Source: UBA8337 sp965221415 (GTDB lineage: Bacteria > Pseudomonadota > Alphaproteobacteria > RS24). Taken from it: a stretch of DNA of 64,000 nt. Position numbers and translations under genes: made by a program. The notes under the pieces are model-generated. The model ran no database searches and had not been told where the DNA came from. It saw nothing but the letters and a program-made list of their open reading frames with translations. The DNA lies in the NCBI GenBank assembly GCA_965221415.1, contig OZ244887.1:496001-560000 (forward strand), given 5' to 3'. Shown in pieces: positions 1-8,871 of the stretch (the first letter of the stretch is position 1; each line of letters starts with the position of its first letter).

Positions 1-1
1 A

Positions 2-751
2 TTGGCGCTTGCGCGATTTTATCATGGCATGCATCAAAATGATGTATCGCACCCGCTTAATTTGCTCGCGCCCATCGCGATGATTGGCCTGCCTTGTTTG
101 TTGGTGTTCAACCAACCTGATTTAGGCACAGCGATTATGTTGGCGTTATCGGGGGTGGGCGTTGTGTTTCTGGCGGGTGTTCATGCGCGTTACTTTGCGG
201 TTGGGGCGGTGGCGATTGTGGCGGCTATTCCGATTGTCTGGCAGAATCTGCTGGCGTATCAAAAAGACCGCGTCTTGGTATTTTTAAACCCTGAGCAAGA
301 TCCGTTAGGGGCGGGGTATCATATCATCCAGTCAAAAATCGGTATTGGCTCAGGGGGTGTGTTTGGTAAAGGATTGGCGCAAGGCACGCAAAGCCAGTTG
401 AATTTCTTGCCAGAGCGACACACTGATTTTATTTTCAGTAATTTTGCCGAAGAAATGGGCTTTGTCGGCAGCCTTGCTCTATTGCTGCTGTTTATGCTGA
501 CTCTGGTGTTTATTTTCATGATTGCGGGACAAATGCGGCATCATTTTTCTCGTTTGAGCGTGGCAGCTATTGGGCTATCGCTATCGGTATATATTATTGT
601 TAATCTTGCGATGGTCACGGGATTAGCGCCGGTGGTTGGTGTGCCGTTGCCGTTTGTGTCGTATGGCGGCACATCGCTCTTGACCTTTATGGCAAGTATG
701 GGTGTGATACTGGCTATGGAACGACAGACAATGGCTGATTTGCCGCATTAG
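2..751 (+). CDS. rodA: Peptidoglycan polymerase RodA, C-terminal part (cut by window edge)
   Basis: SEDS-family glycosyltransferase that polymerises lipid II glycan strands with PBP2 during rod-shape elongation; an integral inner-membrane protein. About 249 residues are visible, against roughly 370-380 for a full RodA, and the frame is open to the window edge, so the N-terminus lies outside and the TTG at position 2 is not the start. Visible SEDS marks are the NQPDLGTA segment, the QKDRVLVFLNPEQDPLG loop, the ERHTDFIFS loop and the C-terminal GVPLPFVSYGG motif. These fit RodA better than FtsW. Eight bases separate it from the downstream peptidase gene on the same strand. Confidence 0.93.
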   Translation: MALARFYHGMHQNDVSHPLNLLAPIAMIGLPCLLVFNQPDLGTAIMLALSGVGVVFLAGVHARYFAVGAVAIVAAIPIVWQNLLAYQKDRVLVFLNPEQDPLGAGYHIIQSKIGIGSGGVFGKGLAQGTQSQLNFLPERHTDFIFSNFAEEMGFVGSLALLLLFMLTLVFIFMIAGQMRHHFSRLSVAAIGLSLSVYIIVNLAMVTGLAPVVGVPLPFVSYGGTSLLTFMASMGVILAMERQTMADLPH

Positions 752-759
752 GGGGGCTT

Positions 760-2226
760 ATGTTTAGAAAAAGAATTCTACCAATAGTGGGTGGCTTGAT
801 TGCCGTGTTGGTGATTATTGTGCTTGCTCGCACATTTTCAGCACCGAGCACGGAAGAGATAGGCGAGAGCTTTGATTTTACGCCCGATAGCGAGCGCGTC
901 ACGCGGCTGATGAGCGAGTCGGTGCGCTATAAGACCATCTCTTTTGGGCGCGATAAGCCAACGTCGGCGAAAGAATTATTGGCGTATCATAAATATCTTG
1001 AGCAGCAATTCCCGCTGGTACACAAGAACATTAAACGCGAGGTTATTGGCGATTATTCGCTGCTTTACAGTTGGGAAGGCGCATCGACTGATAAGCCTGT
1101 ATTGCTACTGGGTCATCTTGATGTTGTGCCAGTTATTCCGGGCACGGAGGGCGACTGGAAGCGTCCGCCATTTGAGGGCGTTGTGGCCGATGGCTATATT
1201 TGGGGGCGCGGGACGCTCGATAATAAGGTCAATATTATCGGCATTTTAGAGGCCGCCGAGAATATGTTGCGCATGGGGATTGTGCCGAAACGGACGATTT
1301 ATTTTGCCTTTGGCCATGACGAGGAGCAAGGCGGGATTGATGGCGCGTTGGCGATAGCCAAATTGCTAGAGGCGCGTGGGGTTGAAGCTGAGTTTCTCAT
1401 TGATGAAGGCGGTCTCGTGGCACTTGATGTTGTGCCGGGTGTGGAAGTGCCGTTGGCGATTATCGCGCCTGCCGAAAAAGGCATTGTGACGTTGCAGTTA
1501 AAGGTTGTCGGCGAAGGGGGTCATTCTTCTATGCCGCCAGTGCAAACCTCGATTGGTATTTTGGCGGCAGCGATTGCTTCGCTTGAGGCAAATCAGTTTC
1601 CGAGGGATTTTTCGCATACGCAGGCGTTTTTAGAAACGGTTGCAGACGATATGCCGTTTGCTAGTCGCGTGGTGATGAAGAATCTTTGGCTGTTTAAACC
1701 ATTGGTGATGCGCGCGTTTGCCGACGACCGACAGGCGCAAGCGGGTATGCGCACAACGACTGCCGCAACGATGATTGAGGGCGGTATTAAGGCCAATGTG
1801 TTGCCGATTGATGCGACGGCGAAAGTTAATTTCCGTATTTTGCCGGGTGAAACGGTGCAAACCGTGCGCGACCGCGTTAATGCGGTGATTAATGATGCGC
1901 GTGTTGAGGTGTCGATAGACGGGTCTGGGCAGCGCGGCATGAACCCATCGCCAGTTAGCCCGACGGAAGGCTATGGGTGGAAGAAATTGACCTCGGCTAT
2001 TCGCGATACCGCCGCACCAGAACGCGTTGTCATTGCATCGCGTTTGCTGACGGCGGCGACCGATACGCGTCATTATCGCAGATTAACGCCGAACCATTAT
2101 CGTTTTACTTATATGGTGCTAGAGGCGGGTGATTTGGGGTCGATACACGGCACGAATGAACGCATCAGTGTTGCGACACTGAGCGATACGGTGCGCTTCT
2201 TTTTTCGGATAATGTCGCGCCTTTAA
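760..2226 (+). CDS. M20 family metallopeptidase, membrane-anchored (PM20D1/carboxypeptidase S-like)
   Basis: Predicted zinc-dependent exopeptidase or amidohydrolase of the M20 family. Residues 5-25 form one hydrophobic segment (signal anchor), so the catalytic part is probably periplasmic. Metal-site motifs are visible in order: GHLDVVP (H119, D121), GRGTLDNK (D154), GHDEEQGG (E188/E189), IDEGG (near 215) and a late SIHGTNE histidine. The length of 488 residues and the motif spelling match the PM20D1/CPS branch, whose known members act on N-acyl amino acids or peptides; the substrate here is unknown. The ATG follows a GGGGGG purine stretch. Its stop codon overlaps that of the convergent glutaredoxin gene. 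Confidence 0.88.
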   Translation: MFRKRILPIVGGLIAVLVIIVLARTFSAPSTEEIGESFDFTPDSERVTRLMSESVRYKTISFGRDKPTSAKELLAYHKYLEQQFPLVHKNIKREVIGDYSLLYSWEGASTDKPVLLLGHLDVVPVIPGTEGDWKRPPFEGVVADGYIWGRGTLDNKVNIIGILEAAENMLRMGIVPKRTIYFAFGHDEEQGGIDGALAIAKLLEARGVEAEFLIDEGGLVALDVVPGVEVPLAIIAPAEKGIVTLQLKVVGEGGHSSMPPVQTSIGILAAAIASLEANQFPRDFSHTQAFLETVADDMPFASRVVMKNLWLFKPLVMRAFADDRQAQAGMRTTTAATMIEGGIKANVLPIDATAKVNFRILPGETVQTVRDRVNAVINDARVEVSIDGSGQRGMNPSPVSPTEGYGWKKLTSAIRDTAAPERVVIASRLLTAATDTRHYRRLTPNHYRFTYMVLEAGDLGSIHGTNERISVATLSDTVRFFFRIMSRL

Positions 2227-2477
2227 GCGAGCAATGTGTCGAGCGCGCCTTTTGCGTCAAGGGCGTATAGGTCATCGCAGCCGCCAATATGCGTATCGTC
2301 GATAAAGATTTGCGGCACGGTGCTGCCGCCATTGGCACGCGCCACCATTTTGTCGCGCGCTTGGGGTTCTTTGTCTAAATTGATTTCGGTATAATCGGCT
2401 TGCTTCTTTGCCAGTAAATCTTTTGCCGCGTGGCAAAAAGGGCAGGTGAGCGTTGTATAGATTTCAATTTTGGCCAT
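2223..2477 (-). CDS. grxC: Glutaredoxin 3 (GrxC-type)
   Basis: Small cytoplasmic dithiol glutaredoxin that reduces protein disulfides and glutathione mixed disulfides. The 84 residues carry the CPFC active site (C12, C15), the TVPQIFI cis-proline segment and the GGCDDLYAL glutathione-binding end, which are the full set for class I GrxC. An AAGGAGT ribosome binding site precedes the ATG. It converges on the M20 peptidase gene with shared stop bases (TTAA). In several alphaproteobacteria grxC sits elsewhere, so this neighbourhood adds little about function. Confidence 0.95.
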   Translation of the reverse strand: MAKIEIYTTLTCPFCHAAKDLLAKKQADYTEINLDKEPQARDKMVARANGGSTVPQIFIDDTHIGGCDDLYALDAKGALDTLLA

Positions 2478-2548
2478 GACGGACTCCTTTATTCATCTAC
2501 CCGTTTCCAAATTGAGGGATTCTGATTATTGGCCAATGATACCACTGT

Positions 2549-3358
2549 TTACTCAGAATAGTTATTAATTTCAAATGCGGGCGGCGCCTCGCTGACTTCG
2601 GTAAAGAATTGCGTGGCATCGATAGATATTGTGCCGTAGCGGGTGTCGCCGCGAATTTCTAGCGGTGCGGCGAAAGGCGTGTCGTCAATTTGTGCAAATT
2701 GAGTCTTGATTGGCGGTGTCGTATTGGCGCGTTCCATGCTGCGCGGCGAGTATCCAGCGATGGGTCGCCATAAAAGTGTGCAGTTCAGGGTCGCACTCAG
2801 AGTGCTTTCTTGTGGCACTAATGTGGTCAAGCGCCGCCCGTCAAAGATGCGCCTTACGCCGTCGCAAGCGGTATCCAGTTTGCTTTGCGGTAAATAGACG
2901 AGCATGGCGAGAAATGGGTCGGTTGTGTTTTCGCCGATACTTGCGAAGGCCACTTTGTCTTGTGGCTGGTCTTCTGGCGGTATTTCGTAGTCTGAGGAAA
3001 ACTCAACTGGTATGCCGTTTTCATAGCGTATGAACGATGCGTATATTTCCGCGTCGCTCGTCCAGTTCAAATCGAGGCGTTGCGGCGTGAGGCGACGCAC
3101 ATTCATGCTGCCTTTTGTGGTGCTCACGATATGCGAGCTTGACAGAACACGGCCAAATCCGGCGGGTGCAACATGTGCGCGCATTTGGTAATCTGCCGCA
3201 GAAATATCGAGCTGTATGTCAACGCGACTGAGCAGAATGCCGCGTATGTAAATCTGATAGGCGGCGGTGAAATGGCGTGTTTCAGCTTGGGCGATGCCCA
3301 TTATGGGTGTGAAAACAGCCAGTATGAGGGATAGATAAAATAGGCGCGATAAAATCAT
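2549..3358 (-). CDS. DUF3108 domain protein, secreted
   Basis: Conserved periplasmic or outer-membrane-associated protein of the DUF3108 type; biochemical role not known. The start at 3358 is chosen because its ATG overlaps the TGA of the upstream MFS gene (ATGA) and is preceded by an AGAGAAAGAA stretch; it gives a clean signal peptide (residues 1-24, hydrophobic core LFYLSLILAVFTPIMG, cleavage after AQA). The mature part reads as beta-rich, with a YQIYIRGILLSRVDI opening typical of these proteins. About 269 residues in all. Coupling to the transporter gene suggests co-translation, not necessarily common function. Confidence 0.75.
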   Translation of the reverse strand: MILSRLFYLSLILAVFTPIMGIAQAETRHFTAAYQIYIRGILLSRVDIQLDISAADYQMRAHVAPAGFGRVLSSSHIVSTTKGSMNVRRLTPQRLDLNWTSDAEIYASFIRYENGIPVEFSSDYEIPPEDQPQDKVAFASIGENTTDPFLAMLVYLPQSKLDTACDGVRRIFDGRRLTTLVPQESTLSATLNCTLLWRPIAGYSPRSMERANTTPPIKTQFAQIDDTPFAAPLEIRGDTRYGTISIDATQFFTEVSEAPPAFEINNYSE

Positions 3359-4641
3359 AATTCTTTCTCTATCATTGGGTCTTTCATATTGTCGATATCT
3401 TGGCGCAGGGTACGCCCTGCGAGCCAAAAATGCACGCCGCCCCAAACACCGAGCAGCAGCATAATGGCGAGTGCAATGCCAAGCCCTTGCTTGCCGTAAT
3501 GGGGTGTCAGTTGGTCGCTCAACATACCAACAGCAAGCGGGCTAAGGCCAAGGGCGAAAGTATTCGTGATAAGTAGAAAAATAGCCGATGCCAATGACCG
3601 CATTTCAGGCTTTACGAGCGTCAGCAGCATAGCCAGAGTGATGGCAGTATAAAGTCCTCCGCTGAGCATTGGTAGTATCAACCACAATATCGCGGTTGTT
3701 GCGTCGCTGGCCAGATAGCCCATGAGTGAGAATGGTGTACTGGCAAGCGTCACGAGTGCAATCAGGCGGACATTCCAGCGCACATCATATTTGCCAAGCT
3801 TATCTGCCACCGCGCCACCAAAGACAGCACCAACGCCAGTACCAATGCCGATGAGCGATAATATGACGGCAATTTCTCCAGTGCCTATGTCGCGCATGCG
3901 AATGAGATAGCTGGGTAGCCAAGCAGAAACGCCATAACCTGTCGTCATAATGAGAGTAGAACCAATAATGAGTTGGCGAATAGATTTGGTCTGCCACATG
4001 TAAAGGAAAGTTTCCCGCATTGGCGGTGCTTTGCCTGCAACGATGTTATCGCTCATACCGCGCGGGGGTTCTTTGAATGTAAACCAGACGAGAACGGTAA
4101 GCAGTAAACTAGATAGAGCGATGACTTGAATAGCGGTACGCCAGCCAAAACTATCAGAAAACCAACCAGTAACCATGAACACGGCAAACGAACCAATACC
4201 AACACCTAAGGTAAAAATAGCGAGTGGTGTTGCGCGCTCGGACGGGGCGTACATATCGGCAATAATCGCGTTCGATGGTGTGTCTGCGCCCGTTTTCCCG
4301 ATGTCCGCGCCAAGGCGTGCCAGAAAGAACTGAATATAGTTTTGCGCCATACCAGAGATAAAAGTCATAATTGAAAACAACGATAGCGATACAATGATGA
4401 TTTTTTTACGCGATACGCGGTCTGCCAGATAAGCGATGAGGATGGCCAAAATGGCAGAGAGAATGCCAAAAGTAAGGCCAGTGATTGCGCCCAATTGGGT
4501 GTCAGAGAATCCCGTATCGGTTTTGATGTCTTGCATTAGAAAGGCAATGATTTGACGGTCGATATGATTGAACGTGTAAATAAGCGTCAATAAGCCGAGC
4601 GTGTAGATTTTTAATCCCCGCGAAAACGAAATTGGACTCAT
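3355..4641 (-). CDS. MFS transporter, spinster-like, diverged tandem copy
   Basis: Twelve-segment major facilitator protein of the spinster-like type, 428 residues, inner membrane, substrate unknown. It is clearly a duplicate of the gene immediately upstream (4658-5926): the N-terminal 35 and C-terminal 45 residues are almost the same, as is the DNA around both 3' ends. Start 4641 is chosen from the GGAGAAAGAG site and alignment with the sister copy; an in-frame ATG further upstream would lie inside the sister gene. Family signature positions have changed: GIGEAG became DIGKTG, YATLGIPIAY became SAILAILIAY, and FGLGIGPLG became FALGLSPLA. The frame is intact, so it is either a functional variant or a copy under weaker selection. 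Confidence 0.85.
   Translation of the reverse strand: MSPISFSRGLKIYTLGLLTLIYTFNHIDRQIIAFLMQDIKTDTGFSDTQLGAITGLTFGILSAILAILIAYLADRVSRKKIIIVSLSLFSIMTFISGMAQNYIQFFLARLGADIGKTGADTPSNAIIADMYAPSERATPLAIFTLGVGIGSFAVFMVTGWFSDSFGWRTAIQVIALSSLLLTVLVWFTFKEPPRGMSDNIVAGKAPPMRETFLYMWQTKSIRQLIIGSTLIMTTGYGVSAWLPSYLIRMRDIGTGEIAVILSLIGIGTGVGAVFGGAVADKLGKYDVRWNVRLIALVTLASTPFSLMGYLASDATTAILWLILPMLSGGLYTAITLAMLLTLVKPEMRSLASAIFLLITNTFALGLSPLAVGMLSDQLTPHYGKQGLGIALAIMLLLGVWGGVHFWLAGRTLRQDIDNMKDPMIEKEL
3385..3547 (-). repeat. Duplicated 3' end of MFS gene (copy 1)
   Basis: This segment and 4667-4829 are nearly identical over about 160 bases, beginning at the shared CATATTGTCGATAT and covering the last coding part of the two MFS genes. 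It is the best-conserved portion of a tandem gene duplication and could sustain recombination between the copies. Confidence 0.85.
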
Positions 4642-4657
4642 AGCTCTTTCTCCATCA

Positions 4658-5926
4658 TTAGCTTTGCATATTGTCGATATCTTGGCGCAGGGTACGCCCT
4701 GCGAGCCAAAAATGCACGCCTCCCCAAACACCGAGCAGCAGCATAATGGCGAGTGCGATGCCAAGTCCTTGCACGCCGTAATGGGGTGTCAGTTGGTCGC
4801 TGAGCATACCAACCCCAAGCGGGCCAATGCCAAGGCCGAAAATATTATTGATAAACAGTAGGATAGCCGATGCCAAGGACCGCATTTCAGGTTTTACCAA
4901 TGTATGCAGCATGGCCAGCGTGGGGCCGAAATAAAGTGCGCCAACGGCCAGTGGTAATACCAGCCAGAATAATGCGGTTGTTGAGTCGTTGGCTAGATAG
5001 CCCATGAGCGAGAACGGTACGCTGGCAAGCGTCACCAGTGCAATCAGGCGGACATTCCAGCGCACATCACGTTTGCCGAGCTTGTCGGCCAGCACGCCAC
5101 CAAGGGCAGTGCCTGCGCCGCCGCCAATGCCGATGAGCAACGCCAATAGGCCGCCAATTTGCGTTGCGGTCATGCCATGCACACGGATGAAATAGCTCGG
5201 CAACCAAGCGACCGCGCCATAACCGACAATGACGACTAAAGTCGACGCGATGATAATGTGGCGAATAGATTTGGTTTGCCACATGTAAAGGAAGGTTTCT
5301 TTCATGGGGGGCGCGGTGCTTGCGACGGCATTATCGCTCATGCCGCGCGGCGGGTCTCTGAGGGTAAACCAAGCAAGAACAGCGAGCAGCAAGCCGGGTA
5401 GGGCGATGACTTGAACAGCGACCCGCCAGCCAAAATTATCCGAAATCCAGCCGCCCGCGATAAATGCGACAAACAGGCCGATATTGATGCCTAAGGCAAA
5501 AATGGCGAGTGGCGTTGCGCGTTCGGATGGGGCGTACATATCGGCGATAATCGCGTGCGATGGAGGGCTTGTGCCTGCTTCGCCGATGCCAACGCCGATG
5601 CGGGCGAGCAAGAGTTGAATGTAGTTTTGCGCTAATCCGCAGGCGAACGTCATAATTGAAAACAGCGATAGCGATACAATGATGATTTTTTTGCGCGATA
5701 TGCGGTCGGCCAGATACGCGATGGGGATGCCTAAAGTGGCGTAGAAAATGCCGAAAGCAAGGCCGGTGAGGATGCCCAACTGGGTATCAGACAGTTCCAT
5801 ATCGGTTTTGATGGCTTGCAGCAAAATGGCGATGATTTGGCGGTCGACATAGTTAGACGCGTAAATAAGCGTCAGCAAGCCGACCGTGTAGGCTTTCAGC
5901 CCGCGCGAAAAGGAAATTGAGTTCAT
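4658..5926 (-). CDS. MFS transporter, spinster-like, canonical copy
   Basis: Major facilitator superfamily transporter of 422 residues with twelve predicted membrane segments; the spinster-like group moves diverse organic anions, lipids and sugars, and the substrate here cannot be told. The family signature is complete: LADRISRKK between segments 2 and 3, RIGVGIGEAGTSPPSHA in segments 4-5, and NNIFGLGIGPLGVG in segment 11. Its ATG overlaps the TGA of the preceding small membrane protein (ATGA). The downstream neighbour is its diverged paralogue, so this copy probably represents the ancestral function. Confidence 0.88.
   Translation of the reverse strand: MNSISFSRGLKAYTVGLLTLIYASNYVDRQIIAILLQAIKTDMELSDTQLGILTGLAFGIFYATLGIPIAYLADRISRKKIIIVSLSLFSIMTFACGLAQNYIQLLLARIGVGIGEAGTSPPSHAIIADMYAPSERATPLAIFALGINIGLFVAFIAGGWISDNFGWRVAVQVIALPGLLLAVLAWFTLRDPPRGMSDNAVASTAPPMKETFLYMWQTKSIRHIIIASTLVVIVGYGAVAWLPSYFIRVHGMTATQIGGLLALLIGIGGGAGTALGGVLADKLGKRDVRWNVRLIALVTLASVPFSLMGYLANDSTTALFWLVLPLAVGALYFGPTLAMLHTLVKPEMRSLASAILLFINNIFGLGIGPLGVGMLSDQLTPHYGVQGLGIALAIMLLLGVWGGVHFWLAGRTLRQDIDNMQS
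4667..4829 (-). repeat. Duplicated 3' end of MFS gene (copy 2)
   Basis: Partner of the repeat at 3385-3547. The offset between the copies is 1282 bases, about one gene length, as expected for a head-to-tail duplication. Confidence 0.85.
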
Positions 5927-6264
5927 TTGCTTCTATTTCGGGTAAAGATGTTTGTGCTTTTGTTACGAAAGCGGATAGCGAAGACCAAGCGGATGATAAT
6001 CCACGCGGCGAACCAGAACATGATAAGTTGTCCCATTGTCACGTTCAGAAAATTCTCAATAAGGCTCAGTAGCGATATATTTGCGGTGATAATGATTTCT
6101 AGAAACGATCCTGCGAGTGACGCAAAAAAAGTAGCCTGCAGTGCGAGCAGATAGGGTCGCGTTTTCCAACGCCCGCGCAAGCCCCATAAAAGCGCGCATG
6201 CGACAAGCAGGCTTGCACCAATGGCGGTCGGCGGGTAGCCAAATAATGCGGATAAATTGGTCAT
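5923..6264 (-). CDS. Small membrane protein, unknown function
   Basis: Not recognised. A protein of 113 residues with three or four hydrophobic stretches (about residues 12-28, 38-58 and 75-96) and a basic C-terminal tail (RFRNKSTNIFTRNRSK). The ATG at 6264 is preferred over the GTG two codons upstream because a GGGAGT site lies five bases before it. The stop overlaps the start of the MFS gene (ATGA), so the two are translationally coupled; it may be an accessory subunit or simply a passenger in the operon. Confidence 0.6.
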   Translation of the reverse strand: MTNLSALFGYPPTAIGASLLVACALLWGLRGRWKTRPYLLALQATFFASLAGSFLEIIITANISLLSLIENFLNVTMGQLIMFWFAAWIIIRLVFAIRFRNKSTNIFTRNRSK

Positions 6265-6320
6265 ATACACTCCCTATATTTGAAAGCCTGCCCCAAACAA
6301 AAGCGGGGGTCAACTTTCAG

Positions 6321-7331
6321 TTATATCCAGTCGTGCAAATCGCGTTCTGCGAGGCGCGTTAGAAGGTCGATTGAGGGGGCAGTTTCGTTAAGGCACGGCA
6401 CGGCGGTGAAGTGTGTGCCGCCTGCTTTGGTGAAATGGTCGCGCTGCTCGATGTTAATTTCTTCGAGCGTTTCGAGACAGTCTGAAACAAAGCCGGGCGT
6501 GACAATGGCGATTTTTTTAACGCCCTTGCGGCTCAATTCCATGACGGTTTGACTGGTGTAAGGCTTTAGCCATTGGGTCGGGCCGAAGCGCGATTGGAAG
6601 GTCAATTTTAAGTGGTCTTCATCCATGTTTAGCTTTTCGCGTAATAAGCGCACGGTTTTGGCGCAGTGGCAGTGATACGGGTCGCCTTTGTCGAAATAGC
6701 TTTGCGGTAGGCCGTGGAACGAGGCAATCAGCACGTCGGGTGTCCAATCGAGCGTTGCCATATGGTCTTTCACCGATTGCGCCAGCGCATCGATATAATG
6801 CGGATGGTCATGCCATGGCGCAGCCGTACGGATAGCGGGCTGCCAACGCAATTTCAACAGCGTGCGGAACACCTCATCATAAACACTGGCCGATGTTGTC
6901 GCGCTATATTGCGGGTATAAGGCCATCACTGAAATACGCTCGCAGCCTGCGTCTTTCATCGCTTGCAGCTTGCTTTCGATAGAGGGCGACCCATAGCGCA
7001 TCGCCCATTCGACCATCACCGCATCGCCCATCCGCGTTTGCAATTCTTCGGCTTGGCGACGTGTGTAAAAGCGCAGAGGACTTTCATTGCTCTCGGTGCG
7101 CCAGATTTTCGCGTAGGCCTTGGCTGATTTCCGTGGTCGGGTGTTCAGAATAATGCCGCGCAAAATCGGTTGCCAAATAAGGGGCGAGGTTTCGATGATG
7201 CGACGGTCGCTGAGAAACTGTTTCAAATAAGCGCGTACGCCTTTAGCGTCGGGGGTTTCTGGCGTGCCAAGATTGACCAATAGCAAGCCCGTTTTTCCAA
7301 AAGCAACATTTGGATGCTTATGACTTTGCAT
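6321..7331 (-). CDS. hemH: Ferrochelatase
   Basis: Inserts Fe2+ into protoporphyrin IX, the last step of protohaem synthesis, at the cytoplasmic face of the membrane. At 336 residues it has normal length and shows the family opening KTGLLLVNLGTPETPD, the ASFHGLPQSYFDKGDPY segment with the metal-site histidine, and the late GFVSDCLETLEEI motif with the second acidic cluster. Its start shares bases with the hemA stop (TAATG), so the first and last enzymes of the pathway are made from one transcript. No CxxxxC iron-sulfur ligand set is apparent at the C-terminus. Confidence 0.96.
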   Translation of the reverse strand: MQSHKHPNVAFGKTGLLLVNLGTPETPDAKGVRAYLKQFLSDRRIIETSPLIWQPILRGIILNTRPRKSAKAYAKIWRTESNESPLRFYTRRQAEELQTRMGDAVMVEWAMRYGSPSIESKLQAMKDAGCERISVMALYPQYSATTSASVYDEVFRTLLKLRWQPAIRTAAPWHDHPHYIDALAQSVKDHMATLDWTPDVLIASFHGLPQSYFDKGDPYHCHCAKTVRLLREKLNMDEDHLKLTFQSRFGPTQWLKPYTSQTVMELSRKGVKKIAIVTPGFVSDCLETLEEINIEQRDHFTKAGGTHFTAVPCLNETAPSIDLLTRLAERDLHDWI

Positions 7332-8575
7332 TACTGAGCAGCAGATGCAGGGGCTGTTAGCATATCGCGGGGAATATTGAGATGTTCCCAGACCTCTTTT
7401 AGCGCGTCGACCAATGCCTGCATCATGGCGTCATCGTGCAGAGGTGTGGGGGTAATCCGTAGCCGTTCGGTGCCGCGTGGGACGGTTGGATAGTTAATCG
7501 GCTGAATATAAATATTATGTTCGTGCAGCAGACGGTCAGACGCTGCTTTGCATAAAACAGGGTCGCCAACCATAAGCGGCACAATATGTGTTTCGGTGCG
7601 CAGCACGGGTAAATCGGCGGCTTTGAGCATTGTCTTTAGCTGCTTGGCGCGCTCTTGATGCTTGGCGCGCAAATCATTGGCTTGCTTGATAAGTTGAACG
7701 CTCTTAATGGCACCCGCCGCGATGGCCGGCGGCAAGGAGGTGGTGAAAATAAAGCCCGGGGCGAAAGAGCGAATAGCGTCAACCACATTGCTTTTGCCCG
7801 CAATATAGCCGCCCATAATGCCGAAGGCTTTGGCCAATGTGCCTTCGATAACATCGATGCGTGACATGAGGTTGTCGCGGTCGGCAATGCCGCCGCCGCG
7901 ATTGCCATACATGCCGACAGCGTGGACTTCGTCGAGATAGGTGAGCGCATTGTATTTTTCAGCCAAATCGCAAATCGCTTCGATAGGGGCAATGTCGCCG
8001 TCCATGGAATATACGCTCTCGAAAATAATCACTTTAGGGCGTTCAGGGTCGGCATCGCGCAGCAGGCTCTCGAGATGCTCGGTGTCATTATGTCGCCAGA
8101 TGAGTTTGCTGCACCCGCTTTGGCGCACGCCCTCAATCATCGAGGCATGATTGAGTGCGTCAGATAAGATTAAACAATCTGGCAGCAGCTTGGCCAAGGT
8201 CGAAATGGTCGCGGCGTTGGAAATATAGCCTGAGGTGAAAACCAATGCGGCCTCTTTTGCATGCAAATCGCTCAGCTCGCGTTCTAGCTCGACAATCAAA
8301 TGATGTGTGCCAGAAATATTGCGTGTGCCACCTGCGCCCGTGCCCATCTCGTCAATGGCTGATTTCATCGCGTCCATGATATCTTTGTTTTGGCCGATGC
8401 CGAGATAATCATTCGAGCACCAAACGGTTATTTCGCGTGGGGGGGTGGATGAATAGTCAAAGGCGCGCGGAAATTGCCCAGCGCGGCGTGCCAAATCTGT
8501 AAATACGCGGTAGCGCCCCTCATCGTGCAAAGAGCTAAGGGCGTTATCGATATGTTTGTCGTAATCGACTGCCAT
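7331..8575 (-). CDS. hemA: 5-aminolevulinate synthase
   Basis: PLP enzyme condensing glycine with succinyl-CoA to 5-aminolevulinate, the committed step of haem synthesis by the C4 route used by alphaproteobacteria and mitochondria. The 414 residues show the alpha-oxoamine synthase motifs: WCSNDYLGIGQN, GTGAGGTRNISGTHH, FESVYSMDGD, YLDEVHAVGMYG and the lysine in GTLAKAFGIMGG. The start overlaps the stop of the preceding 75-residue protein, and the stop overlaps the hemH start, so translation of all three is linked. Confidence 0.97.
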   Translation of the reverse strand: MAVDYDKHIDNALSSLHDEGRYRVFTDLARRAGQFPRAFDYSSTPPREITVWCSNDYLGIGQNKDIMDAMKSAIDEMGTGAGGTRNISGTHHLIVELERELSDLHAKEAALVFTSGYISNAATISTLAKLLPDCLILSDALNHASMIEGVRQSGCSKLIWRHNDTEHLESLLRDADPERPKVIIFESVYSMDGDIAPIEAICDLAEKYNALTYLDEVHAVGMYGNRGGGIADRDNLMSRIDVIEGTLAKAFGIMGGYIAGKSNVVDAIRSFAPGFIFTTSLPPAIAAGAIKSVQLIKQANDLRAKHQERAKQLKTMLKAADLPVLRTETHIVPLMVGDPVLCKAASDRLLHEHNIYIQPINYPTVPRGTERLRITPTPLHDDAMMQALVDALKEVWEHLNIPRDMLTAPASAAQ

Positions 8576-8802
8576 TATTCGCCGTCTTTCCTGACAAAGG
8601 TCACAGCGTAGTATTCTTTCCCGTCAAAGAGGTCGACTGGCTCGTCGGGGCCTTCAATCATCATATAGCGACGCGGGGTAATCTGGCCTTCCATGCGATA
8701 GCCGCGCGCGCTCATATTGCGACGGTGAAACTCCATGGCAGCAGGCGTAAACTCTTCAGCAAGAACAGTAATACGCTCAGGTTGCGTTGTCTCTTCGGCC
8801 AT
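8575..8802 (-). CDS. Small protein upstream of hemA, unknown function
   Basis: Not recognised. A soluble-looking protein of 75 residues, acidic at both ends, with a central RRNMSARGYRMEG stretch and a possible short beta-rich end (KEYYAVTFVRKDG). The ATG at 8802 is chosen for the GAGGGG site seven bases upstream; an ATG at 8820 has no such site. Its stop overlaps the hemA start (TAATG). Position suggests a link to haem synthesis or its control, but nothing in the sequence shows a mechanism. Confidence 0.65.
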   Translation of the reverse strand: MAEETTQPERITVLAEEFTPAAMEFHRRNMSARGYRMEGQITPRRYMMIEGPDEPVDLFDGKEYYAVTFVRKDGE

Positions 8803-8871
8803 TTTAACCCCTCTTAGCATGCGGTGAACCGTAGAAATAAGGCTTTGGTGCGCAAATGTCGAGACTTTTGC

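Noticed and set aside
3355..4764. Longer start for the second MFS gene at 4764
   Set aside because: The extra 41 residues would be an out-of-frame reading of the upstream MFS gene's end and lack a ribosome site; the GGAGAAAGAG before 4641 and alignment with the sister copy decide the start.
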